The position numbers were made by a program, and so were the translations under genes. The notes beneath the pieces were generated by a model. It saw only the letters and a list, made by a program, of their open reading frames with translations, was not told where the DNA came from and searched no databases. Positions 34,635-49,000 of a stretch of 64,000 nucleotides of DNA are shown piece after piece; position 1 is the stretch's first letter; each line of letters starts with the position of its first letter. The stretch lies in NCBI GenBank assembly GCA_911728455.2, contig OU452232.1:3294501-3358500 (forward strand), read 5' to 3'. This stretch comes from Marthasterias glacialis (Eukaryota; Echinodermata; Asteroidea; Forcipulatida; Asteriidae).

Positions 34635-36899
34635 TGAGAAGTTTGACACTGTTGGAAAGCCCTGCTCATGGGCTTTCCGAAAATGCCGGTCTTGGGGTTG
34701 TGGGATAAACAGGAAGGATGCCAGGGACCGCGGAGTGAGGACACCCCGAACATGTTCAGTGCATACGGCCATGCTCTGTGTACGTCAACAATAGCCAAGG
34801 CCGGTATGTGTGTGCTGGACTGAAGCAAGCAAAAAAAAAAAAAAAAAAAAACGCCGAAAAAAGAAGTCGGCAGCGCCATGGCCAATAACTCCAGAAATAA
34901 TGGGGCTAGAGAGAAATTTCTTGTACCTGCAGGTAGCTGCTATAGTCCTGCATCTGAAAATTTGGTTTTCCCGGCCAGCCAAGGCCATCTTCCGCCCTGA
35001 AACCACCAGAGAACGGGGCTGCTCCGAGTGCGCTTCAAACACCTGTCTAATGGCACTTTTGTACACGAAGCTGTAACAGAGTGAAAACAAGATTTAGCAA
35101 CGGCTCTATCTCCCAGAGTAATGGCGGAAAACTGAAAAGTTTGACACTGTTGGAAAGCCCTGCTCATGGGCTTTCCGAAAATGCCGGTCTTGGGGTTGTG
35201 GGATAAACGGGGAGGATGCCAGGTACCGCGGAGTGAGGACACCCCGAACATGTTCAGTGCATACGGCCATGCTCTGTGTACGTCAACAATAGCCAAGGCC
35301 GGTATGTGTGTGCTGGACTGAAGCAAGCAAAAAAAAAAAAAAAAAAAAAACGCCGAAAAAAGAAGTCGGCAGCGCCATGGCCAATAACTCCAGAAATAAT
35401 GGGGCTAGAGAGAAATTTCTTGTACCTGCAGGTAGCTGCTATAGTCCTGCATCTGAAAATTTGAGTTTCCAGGCCAGCCAAGGCCATCTTCCGCCCTGAA
35501 ACCACCAGAGAACGGGGCTGCTCCGAGTGCGCTTCAAACACCTGTCTAATGGCACTTTTGTACACGAAGCTGTAACAGAGTGAAAACAAGATTTAGCAAC
35601 GGCTCTATCTCCCAAAGTAATGGCGGAAAACTGACAAGTTTGACACTGTTGGAAAGCCCTGCTCATGGGCTTTCCGAAAATGCCGGTCTTGGGGTTGTGG
35701 GATAAACGGGGAGGATGCCAGGTACCGCGGAGTGAGGACACCCCGAACATGTTCAGTGCATACGGCCATGCTCTGTGTACGTCAACAATAGCCAAGGCCG
35801 GTACGTGTGTGCTGGACTGAAGCCAGCAAAAAAAAAAAAAAAAACGCCGAAAAAAGAAGTCGGCAGCGCCATGGCCAATAACTCCAGAAATAATGAGGCT
35901 AGAGAGAAATTTCTTGTACCTGCAGGTAGCTGCCATAGTCCTGCATCCGAAAATACGGTTTTTCCGGCCAGCCAAGGCCATCTTCCGCCTTGAAACTACC
36001 AGAGAACGGGGCTGCTCCGAATGCGCTTCAAACACCTGTCTAATGGCACTTTTGTACACGAAGCTGTAACAGAGTGAAAACAAGACTTAGCAACGGCTCT
36101 ATCTCCCAAAGTATTGGTGGAAAACTGACAAGTCTGACACTGTTGGAAAGCCCTGCTCATGGGCTTTCCGAAAATACCGGTCTTGGGGTTGTGGGATAAA
36201 CAGGGAGGATGCCAGGGACCGCGGAGTGAGGACACCCCGAACATGTTCAGTGCATACGGCCATGCTCTGTGTACGTCAACAATAGCCAAGGCCGGTACGT
36301 GTGTGCTGGACTGAAGCCAGCAAGAAAAAAAAACGCCGAAAAAAGAAGTCGGCAGCGCCATGGCCAATAACTCCAGAAATAATGAGGCTAGAGAGAAATT
36401 TCTTGTACCTGCAGGTAGCTGCCATAGTCCTGCATCCGAAAATCCGGTTTTTCCGGCCAGCCAAGGCAATCTTCCGCCTTGAAACCACCAGAGAACGGGG
36501 CTGCTCCGAATGCGCTTCAAACACCTGTCTAATGGCACTTTTGTACACGAAGCTGTAACAGAGTGAAAACAAGACTTAGCAACGGCTCTATCTCCCAAAG
36601 TAATGGCGGAAAACTGAGAAGTTTGACACTGTTGGAAAGCCCTGCTCATGGGCTTTCCGAAAATGCCGGTCTTGGGGTTGTGGGATAAACAGGGAGGATG
36701 CCAGGGACCGCGGAGTGAGGACACCCCGAACATGTTCAGTGCATACGGCCATGCTCTGTGTACGTCAACAATAGCCAAGGCCGGTACGTGGTTGCTGGAC
36801 TGAAGCCAGCAAAAAAAAAATAATAAAAAAAAACGCCGAAAAAAGAAGTCGGCAGCGCCATGGCCACTAACTCCAGAAATAATGGGGCTAGAGAGAAAT

Positions 36900-39800
36900 T
36901 TCTTGTACCTGCAGGTACCTGCCATAGTCCTGCATCCGAAAATCCGGTTTTTCCGGCCAGCCAAGGCCATCTTCCGCCTTGAAACTACCAGAGAACGGGG
37001 CTGCTCCGAATGCGCTTCAAACACCTGTCTAATGGCACTTTTGTACACGAAGCTGTAACAGAGTGAAAACAAGACTTAGCAACGGCTCTATCTCCCAAAG
37101 TATTGGCGGAAAACTGACAAGTCTGACACTGTTGGAAAGCCCTGCTCATGGGCTTTCCGAAAATGCCGGTCTTGGGGTTGTGGGATAAACAGGAAGGATG
37201 CCAGGGACCGCGGAGTGAGGACACCCCGAACATGTTCAGTGCATACGGCCATGCTCTGTGTACGTCAACAATAGCCAAGGCCGGTATGTGTGTGCTGGAC
37301 TGAAGCAAGCAAAAAAAAAAAAAAAAAAAAACGCCGAAAAAAGAAGTCGGCAGCGCCATGGCCAATAACTCAAGAAATAATGGGGCTAGAGAGAAATTTC
37401 TTGTACCTGCAGGTAGCTGCCATAGTCTTGCATCCGAAAATCCGGTTTTTCCGGCCAGCCAAGGCAATCTTCCGCCTTGAAACTACCAGAGAACGGGGCT
37501 GCTCCGAATGTGCTTCAAACACCTGTCTAATGGCACTTTTGTACACGAAGCTGTAACAGAGTGAAAACAAGACTTAGCAACGGCTCTATCTCCCAAAGTA
37601 ATGGCGGAAAACTGAGAAGTTTGACACTGTTGGAAAGCCCTGCTCATGGGCTTTCCGAAAATGCCGGTCTTGGGGTTGTGGGATAAACAGGGAGGATGCC
37701 AGGGACCGCGGAGTGAGGACACCCCGAACATGTTCAGTGCATACGGCCATGCTCTGTGTACGTCAACAATAGCCAAGGCCGGTACGTGTGTGCTGGACTG
37801 AAGCAAGCAAAAAAAAAAAAAAAAAAAAAACGCCGAAAAAAGAAGTCGGCAGCGCCATGGCCAATAACTCCAGAAATAATGGGGCTAGAGAGAAATTTCT
37901 TGTACCTGCAGGTAGCTGCTATAGTCCTGCATCCGAAAATTTGGTTTTCCCCGCCAGCCAAGGCCATCTTCCGCCTTGAAACCACCAGAGAACGGGGCTG
38001 CTCCGAATGCGCTTCAAACACCTGTCTAATGGCACTTTTGTACACGAAGCTGTAACAGAGTGAAAACAAGACTTAGTAACGGCTCTATCTCCCAAAGTAA
38101 TGGCGGAAAACTGACAAGTCTGACACTGTTGGAAAGCCCTGCTCATGGGCTTTCCGAAAATGCCGGTCTTGGGGTTGTGGGATAAACAGGGAGGATGCCA
38201 TGGACCGCGGAGTGAGGACACCCCGAACATGTTCAGTGCATACGGCCATGCTCTGTGTACGTCAACAATAGCCAAGGCCGGTACGTGTGTGCTGGACTGA
38301 AGCCAGCAAAAAAAAAAAAAAAAACGCCGAAAAAAGAAGTCGGCAGCGCCATGGCCAATAACTCCAGAAATAATGGGGCTAGAGAGAAATTTCTTGTACC
38401 TGCATGTAGCTGCCATAGTCCTGCATCCGAAAATCCGGTTTTTCCGGCCAGCCAAGGCAATCTTCCGCCTTGAAACTACCAGAGAACGGGGCTGCTCCGA
38501 ATGTGCTTCAAACACCTGTCTAATGGCACTTTTGTACACGAAGCTGTAACAGAGTGAAAACAAGACTTAGCAACGGCTCTATCTCCCAAAGTAATGGCGG
38601 AAAACTGAGAAGTTTGACACTGTTGGAAAGCCCTGCTCATGGGCTTTCCGAAAATGCCGGTCTTGGGGTTGTGGGATAAACAGGGAGGATGCCAGGGACC
38701 GCGGAGTGAGGACAGCCCGAACATGTTCAGTGCATACGGCCATGCTCTGTGTACGTCAACAATAGCCAAGGCCGGTACGTGTGTGCTGGACTGAAGCCAG
38801 CAAAAAAAAAGAAAAAAAAACGCCGAAAAAAGATGTCGGCAGCGCCATGGCCAATAACTCCAGAAGTAATGGGGCTAGAGAGAAATTTCTTGTACCTGCC
38901 GGTAGCTGCCATAGTCTTGCATCCGAAAATTTGGTTTTCCCGGCCAGCCAAGGCCATCTTCCGCCTTAAAACCACCAGAGAACGGGGCTGCTCCGAATGC
39001 GCTTCAAACACCTGTCTAATGGCACTTTTGTACACGAAGCTGTAACAGAGTGAAAACAAGACTTAGCAACGGCTCTATCTCCCAAAGTAATGGCGGAAAA
39101 CTGAGAAGTTTGACACTGTTGGAAAGCCCTGCTCATGGGCTTTCCGAAAATGCCGGTCTTGGGGTTGTGGGATAAACAGGGAGGATGCCAGGGACCGCGG
39201 AGTGAGGACACCCCGAACATGTTCAGTGCATACGGCCATGCTCTGTGTACGTCAACAATAGCCAAGGCCGGTACGTGTGTGCTGGACTGAAGCAAGCAAA
39301 AAAAAAAAAAAAAAAAAACGCCGAAAAAAGAAGTCGGCAGCGCCATGGCCACTAACTCCAGAAATAATGGGGCTAGAGAGAAATTTCTTGTACCTGCAGG
39401 TAGCTGCTATAGTCCTGCATCCGAAAATTTGGTTTTCCCGGCCAGCCAAGGCCATCTTCCGCCCTGAAACCACCAGAGAACGGGGCTGCTCCGAGTGCGC
39501 TTCAAACACCTGTCTAATGGCACTTTTGTACACGAAGCTGTAACAGAGTGAAAACAAGATTTAGCAACGGCTCTATCTCCCAAAGTAATGGCGGAAAACT
39601 GACAAGTCTGACACTGTTGGAAAGCCCTGCTCATGGGCTTTCCGAAAATGCCGGTCTTGGGGTTGTGGGATAAACAGGGAGGATGCCAGGTACCGCGGAG
39701 TGAGGACACCCCCAACATGTTCAGTGCATACGGCCATGCTCTGTGTACGTCAACAAAAGCCAAGGCCGGTATGTGTGTGCTGGACTGAAGCAAGCAAAAA

Positions 39801-42800
39801 AAAAAAAAAAAAAAAACGCCGAAAAAAGAAGTCGGCAGCGCCATGGCCAATAACTCCAGAAATAATGGGGCTAGAGAGAAATTTCTTGTACCTGCAGGTA
39901 GCTGCTATAGTCCTGCATCTGAAAATTTGGTTTTCCCGGCCAGCCAAGGCCATCTTCCGCCCTGAAACCACCAGAGAACGGGGCTGCTCCGAGTGCGCTT
40001 CAAACACCTGTCTAATGGCACTTTTGTACACGAAGCTGTAACAGAGTGAAAACAAGATTTAGCAACGGCTCTATCTCCCAAAGTAATGGCGGAAAACTGA
40101 AAAGTTTGACACTGTTGGAAAGCCCTGCTCATGGGCTTTCCGAAAATGCCGGTCTTGGGGTTGTGGGATAAACAGGGAGGAATCCAGGGACCGCGGAGTG
40201 AGGACACCCCGAACATGTTCAGTGCATACGGCCATGCTCTGTGTACGTCAACAATAGCCAAGGCCGGTACGTGTGTGCTGGACTGAAGCCAGCAAAAAAA
40301 AAAAAAAAACGCCGAAAAAAGAAGTCGGCAGCGCCATGGCCAATAACTCCAGAAATAATGGGGCTAGAGAGGAATTTCTTGTACCTGCAGGTAGCTGCCA
40401 TAGTCTTGCATCCGAAAATTTGGTTTTCCCGGCCAGCCAAGGCAATCTTCCGCCTTGAAACCACCAGAGAACGGGGCTGCTCCGAATGCGCTTCAAACAC
40501 CTGTCTAATGGCACTTTTGTACACGAAGCTGTAACAGAGTGAAAACAAGACTTAGCAACGGCTCTATCTCCCAAAGTAATGGCGGAAAACTGAGAAGTTT
40601 GACACTGTTGGAAAGCCCTGCTCATGGGCTTTCCGAAAATGCCGGTCTTGGGGTTGTGGGATAAACAGGGAGGATGCCAGGGACCGCGGAGTGAGGACAC
40701 CCCGAACATGTTCAGTGCATACGGCCATGCTCTGTGTACGTCAACAATAGCCAAGGCCGGTACGTGGTTGCTGGACTGAAGCCAGCAAAAAAAAAATAAT
40801 AAAAAAAAACGCCGAAAAAAGAAGTCGGCAGCGCCATGGCCACTAACTCCAGAAATAATGGGGCTAGAGAGAAATTTCTTGTACCTGCAGGTACCTGCCA
40901 TAGTCCTGCATCCGAAAATCCGGTTTTTCCGGCCAGCCAAGGCCATCTTCCGCCTTGAAACTACCAGAGAACGGGGCTGCTCCGAATGCGCTTCAAACAC
41001 CTGTCTAATGGCACTTTTGTACACGAAGCTGTAACAGAGTGAAAACAAGACTTAGCAACGGCTCTATCTCCCAAAGTATTGGCGGAAAACTGACAAGTCT
41101 GACACTGTTGGAAAGCCCTGCTCATGGGCTTTCCGAAAATGCCGGTCTTGGGGTTGTGGGATAAACAGGAAGGATGCCAGGGACCGCGGAGTGAGGACAC
41201 CCCGAACATGTTCAGTGCATACGGCCATGCTCTGTGTACGTCAACAATAGCCAAGGCCGGTACGTGTGTGCTGGACTGAAGCAAGCAAAAAAAAAAAAAA
41301 AAAAAAACGCCGAAAAAAGAAGTCGGCAGCGCCATGGCCAATAACTCCAGAAATAATGGGGCTAGAGAGAAATTTCTTGTACCTGCAGGTAGCTGCTATA
41401 GTCCTGCATCCGAAAATTTGGTTTTCCCCGCCAGCCAAGGCCATCTTCCGCCTTGAAACCACCAGAGAACGGGGCTGCTCCGAATGCGCTTCAAACACCT
41501 GTCTAATGGCACTTTTGTACACGAAGCTGTAACAGAGTGAAAACAAGACTTAGTAACGGCTCTATCTCCCAAAGTAATGGCGGAAAACTGACAAGTCTGA
41601 CACTGTTGGAAAGCCCTGCTCATGGGCTTTCCGAAAATGCCGGTCTTGGGGTTGTGGGATAAACAGGGAGGATGCCATGGACCGCGGAGTGAGGACACCC
41701 CGAACATGTTCAGTGCATACGGCCATGCTCTGTGTACGTCAACAATAGCCAAGGCCGGTACGTGTGTGCTGGACTGAAGCCAGAAAAAAAAAAAAAAAAA
41801 ACGCCGAAAAAAGAAGTCGGCAGCGCCATGGCCAATAACTCCAGAAATAATGGGGCTAGAGAGAAATTTCTTGTACCTGCATGTAGCTGCCATAGTCCTG
41901 CATCCGAAAATCCGGTTTTTCCGGCCAGCCAAGGCAATCTTCCGCCTTGAAACTACCAGAGAACGGGGCTGCTCCGAATGTGCTTCAAACACCTGTCTAA
42001 TGGCACTTTTGTACACGAAGCTGTAACAGAGTGAAAACAAGACTTAGCAACGGCTCTATCTCCCAAAGTAATGGCGGAAAACTGAGAAGTTTGACACTGT
42101 TGGAAAGCCCTGCTCATGGGCTTTCCGAAAATGCCGGTCTTGGGGTTGTGGGATAAACAGGGAGGATGCCAGGGACCGCGGAGTGAGGACAGCCCGAACA
42201 TGTTCAGTGCATACGGCCATGCTCTGTGTACGTCAACAATAGCCAAGGCCGGTACGTGTGTGCTGGACTGAAGCCAGCAAAAAAAAAGAAAAAAAAACGC
42301 CGAAAAAAGATGTCGGCAGCGCCATGGCCAATAACTCCAGAAGTAATGGGGCTAGAGAGAAATTTCTTGTACCTGCCGGTAGCTGCCATAGTCTTGCATC
42401 CGAAAATTTGGTTTTCCCGGCCAGCCAAGGCCATCTTCCGCCTTAAAACCACCAGAGAACGGGGCTGCTCCGAATGCGCTTCAAACACCTGTCTAATGGC
42501 ACTTTTGTACACGAAGCTGTAACAGAGTGAAAACAAGACTTAGCAACGGCTCTATCTCCCAAAGTAATGGCGGAAAACTGAGAAGTTTGACACTGTTGGA
42601 AAGCCCTGCTCATGGGCTTTCCGAAAATGCCGGTCTTGGGGTTGTGGGATAAACAGGGAGGATGCCAGGGACCGCGGAGTGAGGACACCCCGAACATGTT
42701 CAGTGCATACGGCCATGCTCTGTGTACGTCAACAATAGCCAAGGCCGGTACGTGTGTGCTGGACTGAAGCAAGCAAAAAAAAAAAAAAAAAAAAACGCCG

Positions 42801-44200
42801 AAAAAAGAAGTCGGCAGCGCCATGGCCACTAACTCCAGAAATAATGGGGCTAGAGAGAAATTTCTTGTACCTGCAGGTAGCTGCTATAGTCCTGCATCCG
42901 AAAATTTGGTTTTCCCGGCCAGCCAAGGCCATCTTCCGCCCTGAAACCACCAGAGAACGGGGCTGCTCCGAGTGCGCTTCAAACACCTGTCTAATGGCAC
43001 TTTTGTACACGAAGCTGTAACAGAGTGAAAACAAGATTTAGCAACGGCTCTATCTCCCAAAGTAATGGCGGAAAACTGACAAGTCTGACACTGTTGGAAA
43101 GCCCTGCTCATGGGCTTTCCGAAAATGCCGGTCTTGGGGTTGTGGGATAAACAGGGAGGATGCCAGGTACCGCGGAGTGAGGACACCCCCAACATGTTCA
43201 GTGCATACGGCCATGCTCTGTGTACGTCAACAAAAGCCAAGGCCGGTATGTGTGTGCTGGACTGAAGCAAGCAAAAAAAAAAAAAAAAAAAAAACGCCGA
43301 AAAAAGAAGTCGGCAGCGCCATGGCCAATAACTCCAGAAATAATGGGGCTAGAGAGAAATTTCTTGTACCTGCAGGTAGCTGCTATAGTCCTGCATCTGA
43401 AAATTTGGTTTTCCCGGCCAGCCAAGGCCATCTTCCGCCCTGAAACCACCAGAGAACGGGGCTGCTCCGAGTGCGCTTCAAACACCTGTCTAATGGCACT
43501 TTTGTACACGAAGCTGTAACAGAGTGAAAACAAGATTTAGCAACGGCTCTATCTCCCAAAGTAATGGCGGAAAACTGAAAAGTTTGACACTGTTGGAAAG
43601 CCCTGCTCATGGGCTTTCCGAAAATGCCGGTCTTGGGGTTGTGGGATAAACAGGGAGGAATCCAGGGACCGCGGAGTGAGGACACCCCGAACATGTTCAG
43701 TGCATACGGCCATGCTCTGTGTACGTCAACAATAGCCAAGGCCGGTACGTGTGTGCTGGACTGAAGCCAGCAAAAAAAAAAAAAAAACGCCGAAAAAAGA
43801 AGTCGGCAGCGCCATGGCCAATAACTCCAGAAATAATGGGGCTAGAGAGGAATTTCTTGTACCTGCAGGTAGCTGCCATAGTCTTGCATCCGAAAATTTG
43901 GTTTTCCCGGCCAGCCAAGGCCATCTTCCGCCTTGAAACTACCAGAGAACGGGGCTGCTCCGAATGCGCTTCAAACACTTGTCTAATGGCACTTTTGTAC
44001 ACGAAGCTGTAACAGAGTGAAAACAAGACTTAGCAACGGCTCTATCTCCCAAAGTAATGGCGGAAAACTGACAAGTCTGACACTGTTGGAAAGCCCTGCT
44101 CATGGGCTTTCCGAAAATGCCGGTCTTGGGGTTGTGGGATAAACAGAGAGGATGCCAGGGACCGCGGAGTGAGGACACCCCGAACATGTTCAGTGCATAC
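36900..44200 (+). repeat. 3.48-kb (seven-unit) block duplication inside the satellite
   Basis: Variants recur at an offset of 3,477-3,478 bp: CCTGCATGTAGCTGCC (38399, 41877), GGACAGCCCGAAC (38711, 42188), AAAGATGTCGGC (38829, 42306), CCCCCAACATG (39709, 43187) and GGAGGAATCCAGGG (40176, 43655). At the left edge the GGTACCTGCC unit type occurs at 31931, 36914 and 40891, and the offset changes from about 3,977 to 3,478, so one unit was lost or gained between copies. The first GGTACCTGCC block also links to 31.2-32.2 kb (offset 4,983). Confidence 0.8.
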
Positions 44201-46015
44201 GGCCATGCTCTGTGTACGTCAACAATAGCCAAGGCCGGTACGTGTGTGCTGGACTGAAGCCAGCAAAAAAAAAAAAAAAAAAAAACGCCGAAAAAAGAAG
44301 TCGGCAGCGCCATGGCCAATAACTCCAGAAATAATGGGGCTAGAGAGAAATTTCTTGTACCTGCAGGTAGCTGCTATAGTCCTGCATCCGAAAATTTGGT
44401 TTTCCCGGCCAGCCAAGGCCATCTTCCGCCCTGAAACCACCAGAGAACGGGGCTGCTCCGAGTGCGCTTCAAACACCTGTCTAATGGCACTTTTGTACAC
44501 GAAGCTGTAACAGAGTGAAAACAAGATTTAGCAACGGCTCTATCTCCCAAAGTAATGGCGGAAAACTGACAAGTCTGACACTGTTGGAAAGCCCTGCTCA
44601 TGGGCTTTTCGAAAATGCCGGTCTTGGGGTTGTGGGATAAACAGGGAGGATGCCAGGTACCGCGGAGTGAGGACACCCCCAACATGTTCAGTGCATACGG
44701 CCATGCTCTGTGTACGTCAACAAAAGCCAAGGCCGGTACGTGTGTGCTGGACTGAAGCCAGCAAAAAAAAAAAAAAAAAAAAAAACGCCGAAAAAAGAAG
44801 TCGGCAGCGCCATGGCCAATAACTCCAGAAATAATGGGGCTAGAGAGAAATTTATTGTACCTGCAGGTAGCTGCCATAGTCCTGCATCCGAAAATCCGGT
44901 TTTCCCGGCCAGCCAAGGCCATCTTCCGCCTTGAAACCACCAGAGAACGGGGCTGCTCCGAATGCGCTTCAAACACCTGTCTAATGGCACTTTTGTACAC
45001 GAAGCTGTAACAGAGTGAAAACAAGACTTAGCAACGGCTCTATCTCCCAAAGTAATGGCGGAAAACTGACAAGTCTGACACTGTTGGAAAGCCCTGCTCA
45101 TGGGCTTTCCGAAAATGCCGGTCTTGGGGTTGTGGGATAAACAGGGAGGAATCCAGGGACCGCGGAGTGAGGACACCCCGAACATGTTCAGTGCATACGG
45201 CCATGCTCTGTGTACGTCAACAATAGCCAAGGCCGGTACGTGTGTGCTGGACTGAAGCCAGCAAAAAAAAAAAAAAACGCCGAAAAAAGAAGTCGGCAGC
45301 GCCATGGCCAATAACTCCAGAAATAATGGGGCTAGAGAGGAATTTCTTGTACCTGCAGGTAGCTGCCATAGTCTTGCATCCGAAAATTTGGTTTTCCCGG
45401 CCAGCCAAGGCCATCTTCCGCCTTGAAATTACCAGAGAACGGGGCTGCTCCGAATGCGCTTCAAACACCTGTCTAATGGCACTTTTGTACACGAAGCTGT
45501 AACAGAGTGAAAACAAGACTTAGCAACGGCTCTATCTCCCAAAGTAATGGCGGAAAACTGACAAGTCTGACACTGTTGGAAAGCCCTGCTCATGGGCTTT
45601 CCGAAAATGCCGGTCTTGGGGTTGTGGGATAAGCAGAGAGGATGCCAGGGACCGCGGAGTGAGGACACCCCGAACATGTTCAGTGCATACGGCCATGCTC
45701 TGTGTACGTCAACAATAGCCAAGGCCGGTACGTGTGTGCTGGACTGAAGCCAGCAAAAAAAAAAAAAAAAAAAAACGCCGAAAAAAGAAGTCGGCAGCGC
45801 CATGGCCAATAACTCCAGAAATAATGGGGCTAGAGAGAAATTTCTTGTACCTGCAGGTAGCTGCTATAGTCCTGCATCCGAAAATTTGGTTTTCCCGGCC
45901 AGCCAAGGCCATCTTCCGCCCTGAAACCACCAGAGAACGGGGCTGCTCCGAGTGCGCTTCAAACACCTGTCTAATGGCACTTTTGTACACGAAGCTGTAA
46001 CAGAGTGAAAACAAG
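43939..46015 (+). repeat. 1.49-kb (three-unit) block repetition inside the satellite
   Basis: Units at about 43.94-44.52 and 45.43-46.01 kb are near-identical at an offset of 1,490 bp, including the AGAGAGGATGCC and CCGAGTGCGC variants. The same pair type recurs near 48.4-49.0 kb. An adjacent short-tract unit with AGAGAGGAATTTC recurs at 43.85, 45.34, 47.83, 48.32 and 56.33 kb. Confidence 0.75.
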
Positions 46016-49000
46016 ATTTAGCAACGGCTCTATCTCCCAAAGTAATGGCGGAAAACTGACAAGTCTGACACTGTTGGAAAGCCCTGCTCATGGGCTTTCC
46101 GAAAATGCCGGTCTTGGGGTTGTGGGATAAACAGGGAGGATGCCAGGGACCGCGGAGTGAGGACACCCCGAACATGTTCAGTGCATACGGCCATGCTCTG
46201 TGTACGTCAACAATAGCCAAGGCCGGTACGTGTGTGCTGGACTGAAGCCAGCAAAAAAAAAAAAAAAAAAAAAAAAAACGCCGAAAAAAGAAGTCGGCAG
46301 CGCCATGGCCAATAACTCCAGAAATAATGGGGCTAGAGAGAAATTTCTTGTACCTGCCGGTAGCTGCCATAGTCTTGCATCCGAAAATTTGGTTTTCCCG
46401 GCCAGCCAAGGCCATCTTCCGCCTTAAAACCACCAGAGAACGGGGCTGCTCCGAATGCGCTTCAAACACCTGTCTAATGGCACTTTTGTACACGAAGCTG
46501 TAACAGAGTGAAAACAAGACTTAGCAACGGCTCTATCTCCCAAAGTAATGGCGGAAAACTGAGAAGTTTGACACTGTTGGAAAGCCCTGCTCATGGGCTT
46601 TCCGAAAATGCCGGTCTTGGGGTTGTGGGATAAACAGGGAGGATGCCAGGGACCGCGGAGTGAGGACACCCCGAACACGTTCAGTGCATACGGCCATGCT
46701 CTGTGTACGTCAACAATAGCCAAGGCCGGTACGTGTGTGCTGGACTGAAGCAAGCAAAAAAAAAAAAAAAAAAAAAAAGCCGAAAAAAGAAGTCGGCAGC
46801 GCCATGGCCAATAACTCCAGAAATAATGGGGTTAGAGAGAAATTTCTTGTACCTGCAGGTAGCTGCTATAGTCCTGCATCCGAAAATTTGGTTTTCCCGG
46901 CCAGCCAAGGCCATCTTCCGCCCTGAAACCACCAGAGAACGGGGCTGCTCCGAGTGCGCTTCAAACACCTGTCTAATGGCACTTTTGTACACGAAGCTGT
47001 AACAGAGTGAAAACAAGATTTAGCAACGGCTCTATCTCCCAAGGTAATGGCGGAAAACTGACAAGTCTGACACTGTTGGAAAGCCCTGCTCATGGGCTTT
47101 CCGAAAATGCCGGTCTTGGGGTTGTGGGATAAACAGGGAGGATGCCAGGTACCGCGGAGTGAGGACACCCCCAACATGTTCAGTGCATACGGCCATGCTC
47201 TGTGTACGTCAACAAAAGCCAAGGCCGGTACGTGTGTGCTGGACTGAAGCCAGCAAAAAAAAAAAAAAAAAAAAAAAAAGCCGAAAAAAGAAGTCGGCAG
47301 CGCCATGGCCAATAACTCCAGAAATAATGGGGCTAGAGAGAAATTTATTGTACCTGCAGGTAGCTGCCATAGTCCTGCATCCGAAAATCCGGTTTTCCCG
47401 GCCAGCCAAGGCCATCTTCCGCCTTGAAACCACCAGAGAACGGGGCTGCTCCGAATGCGCTTCAAACACCTGTCTAATGGCACTTTTGTACACGAAGCTG
47501 TAACAGAGTGAAAACAAGACTTAGCAACGGCTCTATCTCCCAAAGTAATGGCGGAAAACTGACAAGTCTGACACTGTTAGAAAGCCCTGCTCATGGGCTT
47601 TCCGAAAATGCCGGTCTTGGGGTTGTGGGATAAACAGGGAGGAATCCAGGGACCGCGGAGTGAGGACACCCCGAACATGTTCAGTGCATACGGCCATGCT
47701 CTGTGTACGTCAACAATAGCCAAGGCCGGTACGTGTGTGCTGGACTGAAGCCAGCAAGAAAAAAAAAACGCCGAAAAAAGAAGTCGGCAGCGCCATGGCC
47801 AATAACTCCATAAATAATGGGGCTAGAGAGGAATTTCTTGTACCTGCAGGTAGCTGCCATAGTCTTGCATCCGAAAATTTGGTTTTCCCGGCCAGCCAAG
47901 ACCATCTTCCGCCTTGAAACTACCAGAGAACGGGGCTGCTCCGAATGCGCTTCAAACACCTGTCTAATGGCACTTTTGTACACGAAGCTGTAACAGAGTG
48001 AAAACAAGACTTAGCAACGGCTCTATCTCCCAAAGTAATGGCGGAAAACTGACAAGTCTGACACTGTTGGAAAGCCCTGCTCATGGGCTTTCCGAAAATG
48101 CCGGTCTTGGGGTTGTGGGATAAACAGAGAGGATGCCAGGGACCGCGGAGTGAGGACACCCCAAACATGTTCAGTGCATACGGCCATGCTCTGTGTACGT
48201 CAACAATAGCCAAGGCCGGTACGTGTGTGCTGGACTGAAGCCAGCAAAAAAAAAAAAACGCCGAAAAAAGAAGTCGGCAGCGCCATGGCCAATAACTCCA
48301 GAAATAATGGGGCTAGAGAGGAATTTCTTGTACCTGCAGGTAGCTGCCATAGTCTTGCATCCGAAAATTTGGTTTTCCCGGCCAGCCAAGGCCATCTTCC
48401 GCCTTGAAACTACCAGAGAACGGGGCTGCTCCGAATGCGCTTCAAACACCTGTCTAATGGCACTTTTGTACACGAAGCTGTAACAGAGTGAAAACAAGAC
48501 TTAGCAACGGCTCTATCTCCCAAAGTAATGGCGGAAAACTGACAAGTCTGACACTGTTGGAAAGCCCTGCTCATGGGCTTTCCGAAAATGCCGGTCTTGG
48601 GGTTGTGGGATAAACAGAGAGGATGCCAGGGACCGCGGAGTGAGGACACCCCAAACATGTTCAGTGCATACGGCCATGCTCTGTGTACGTCAACAATAGC
48701 CAAGGCCGGTACGTGTGTGCTGGACTGAAGCCAGCAAAAAAAAAAAAAAAAAAAAACGCCGAAAAAAGAAGTCGGCAGCGCCATGGCCAATAACTCCAGA
48801 AATAATGGGGCTAGAGAGAAATTTCTTGTACCTGCAGGTAGCTGCTATAGTCCTGCATCCGAAAATTTGGTTTTCCCGGCCAGCCAAGGCCATCTTCCGC
48901 CCTGAAACCACCAGAGAACGGGGCTGCTCCGAGTGCGCTTCAAACACCTGTCTAATGGCACTTTTGTACACGAAGCTGTAACAGAGTGAAAACAAGATTT

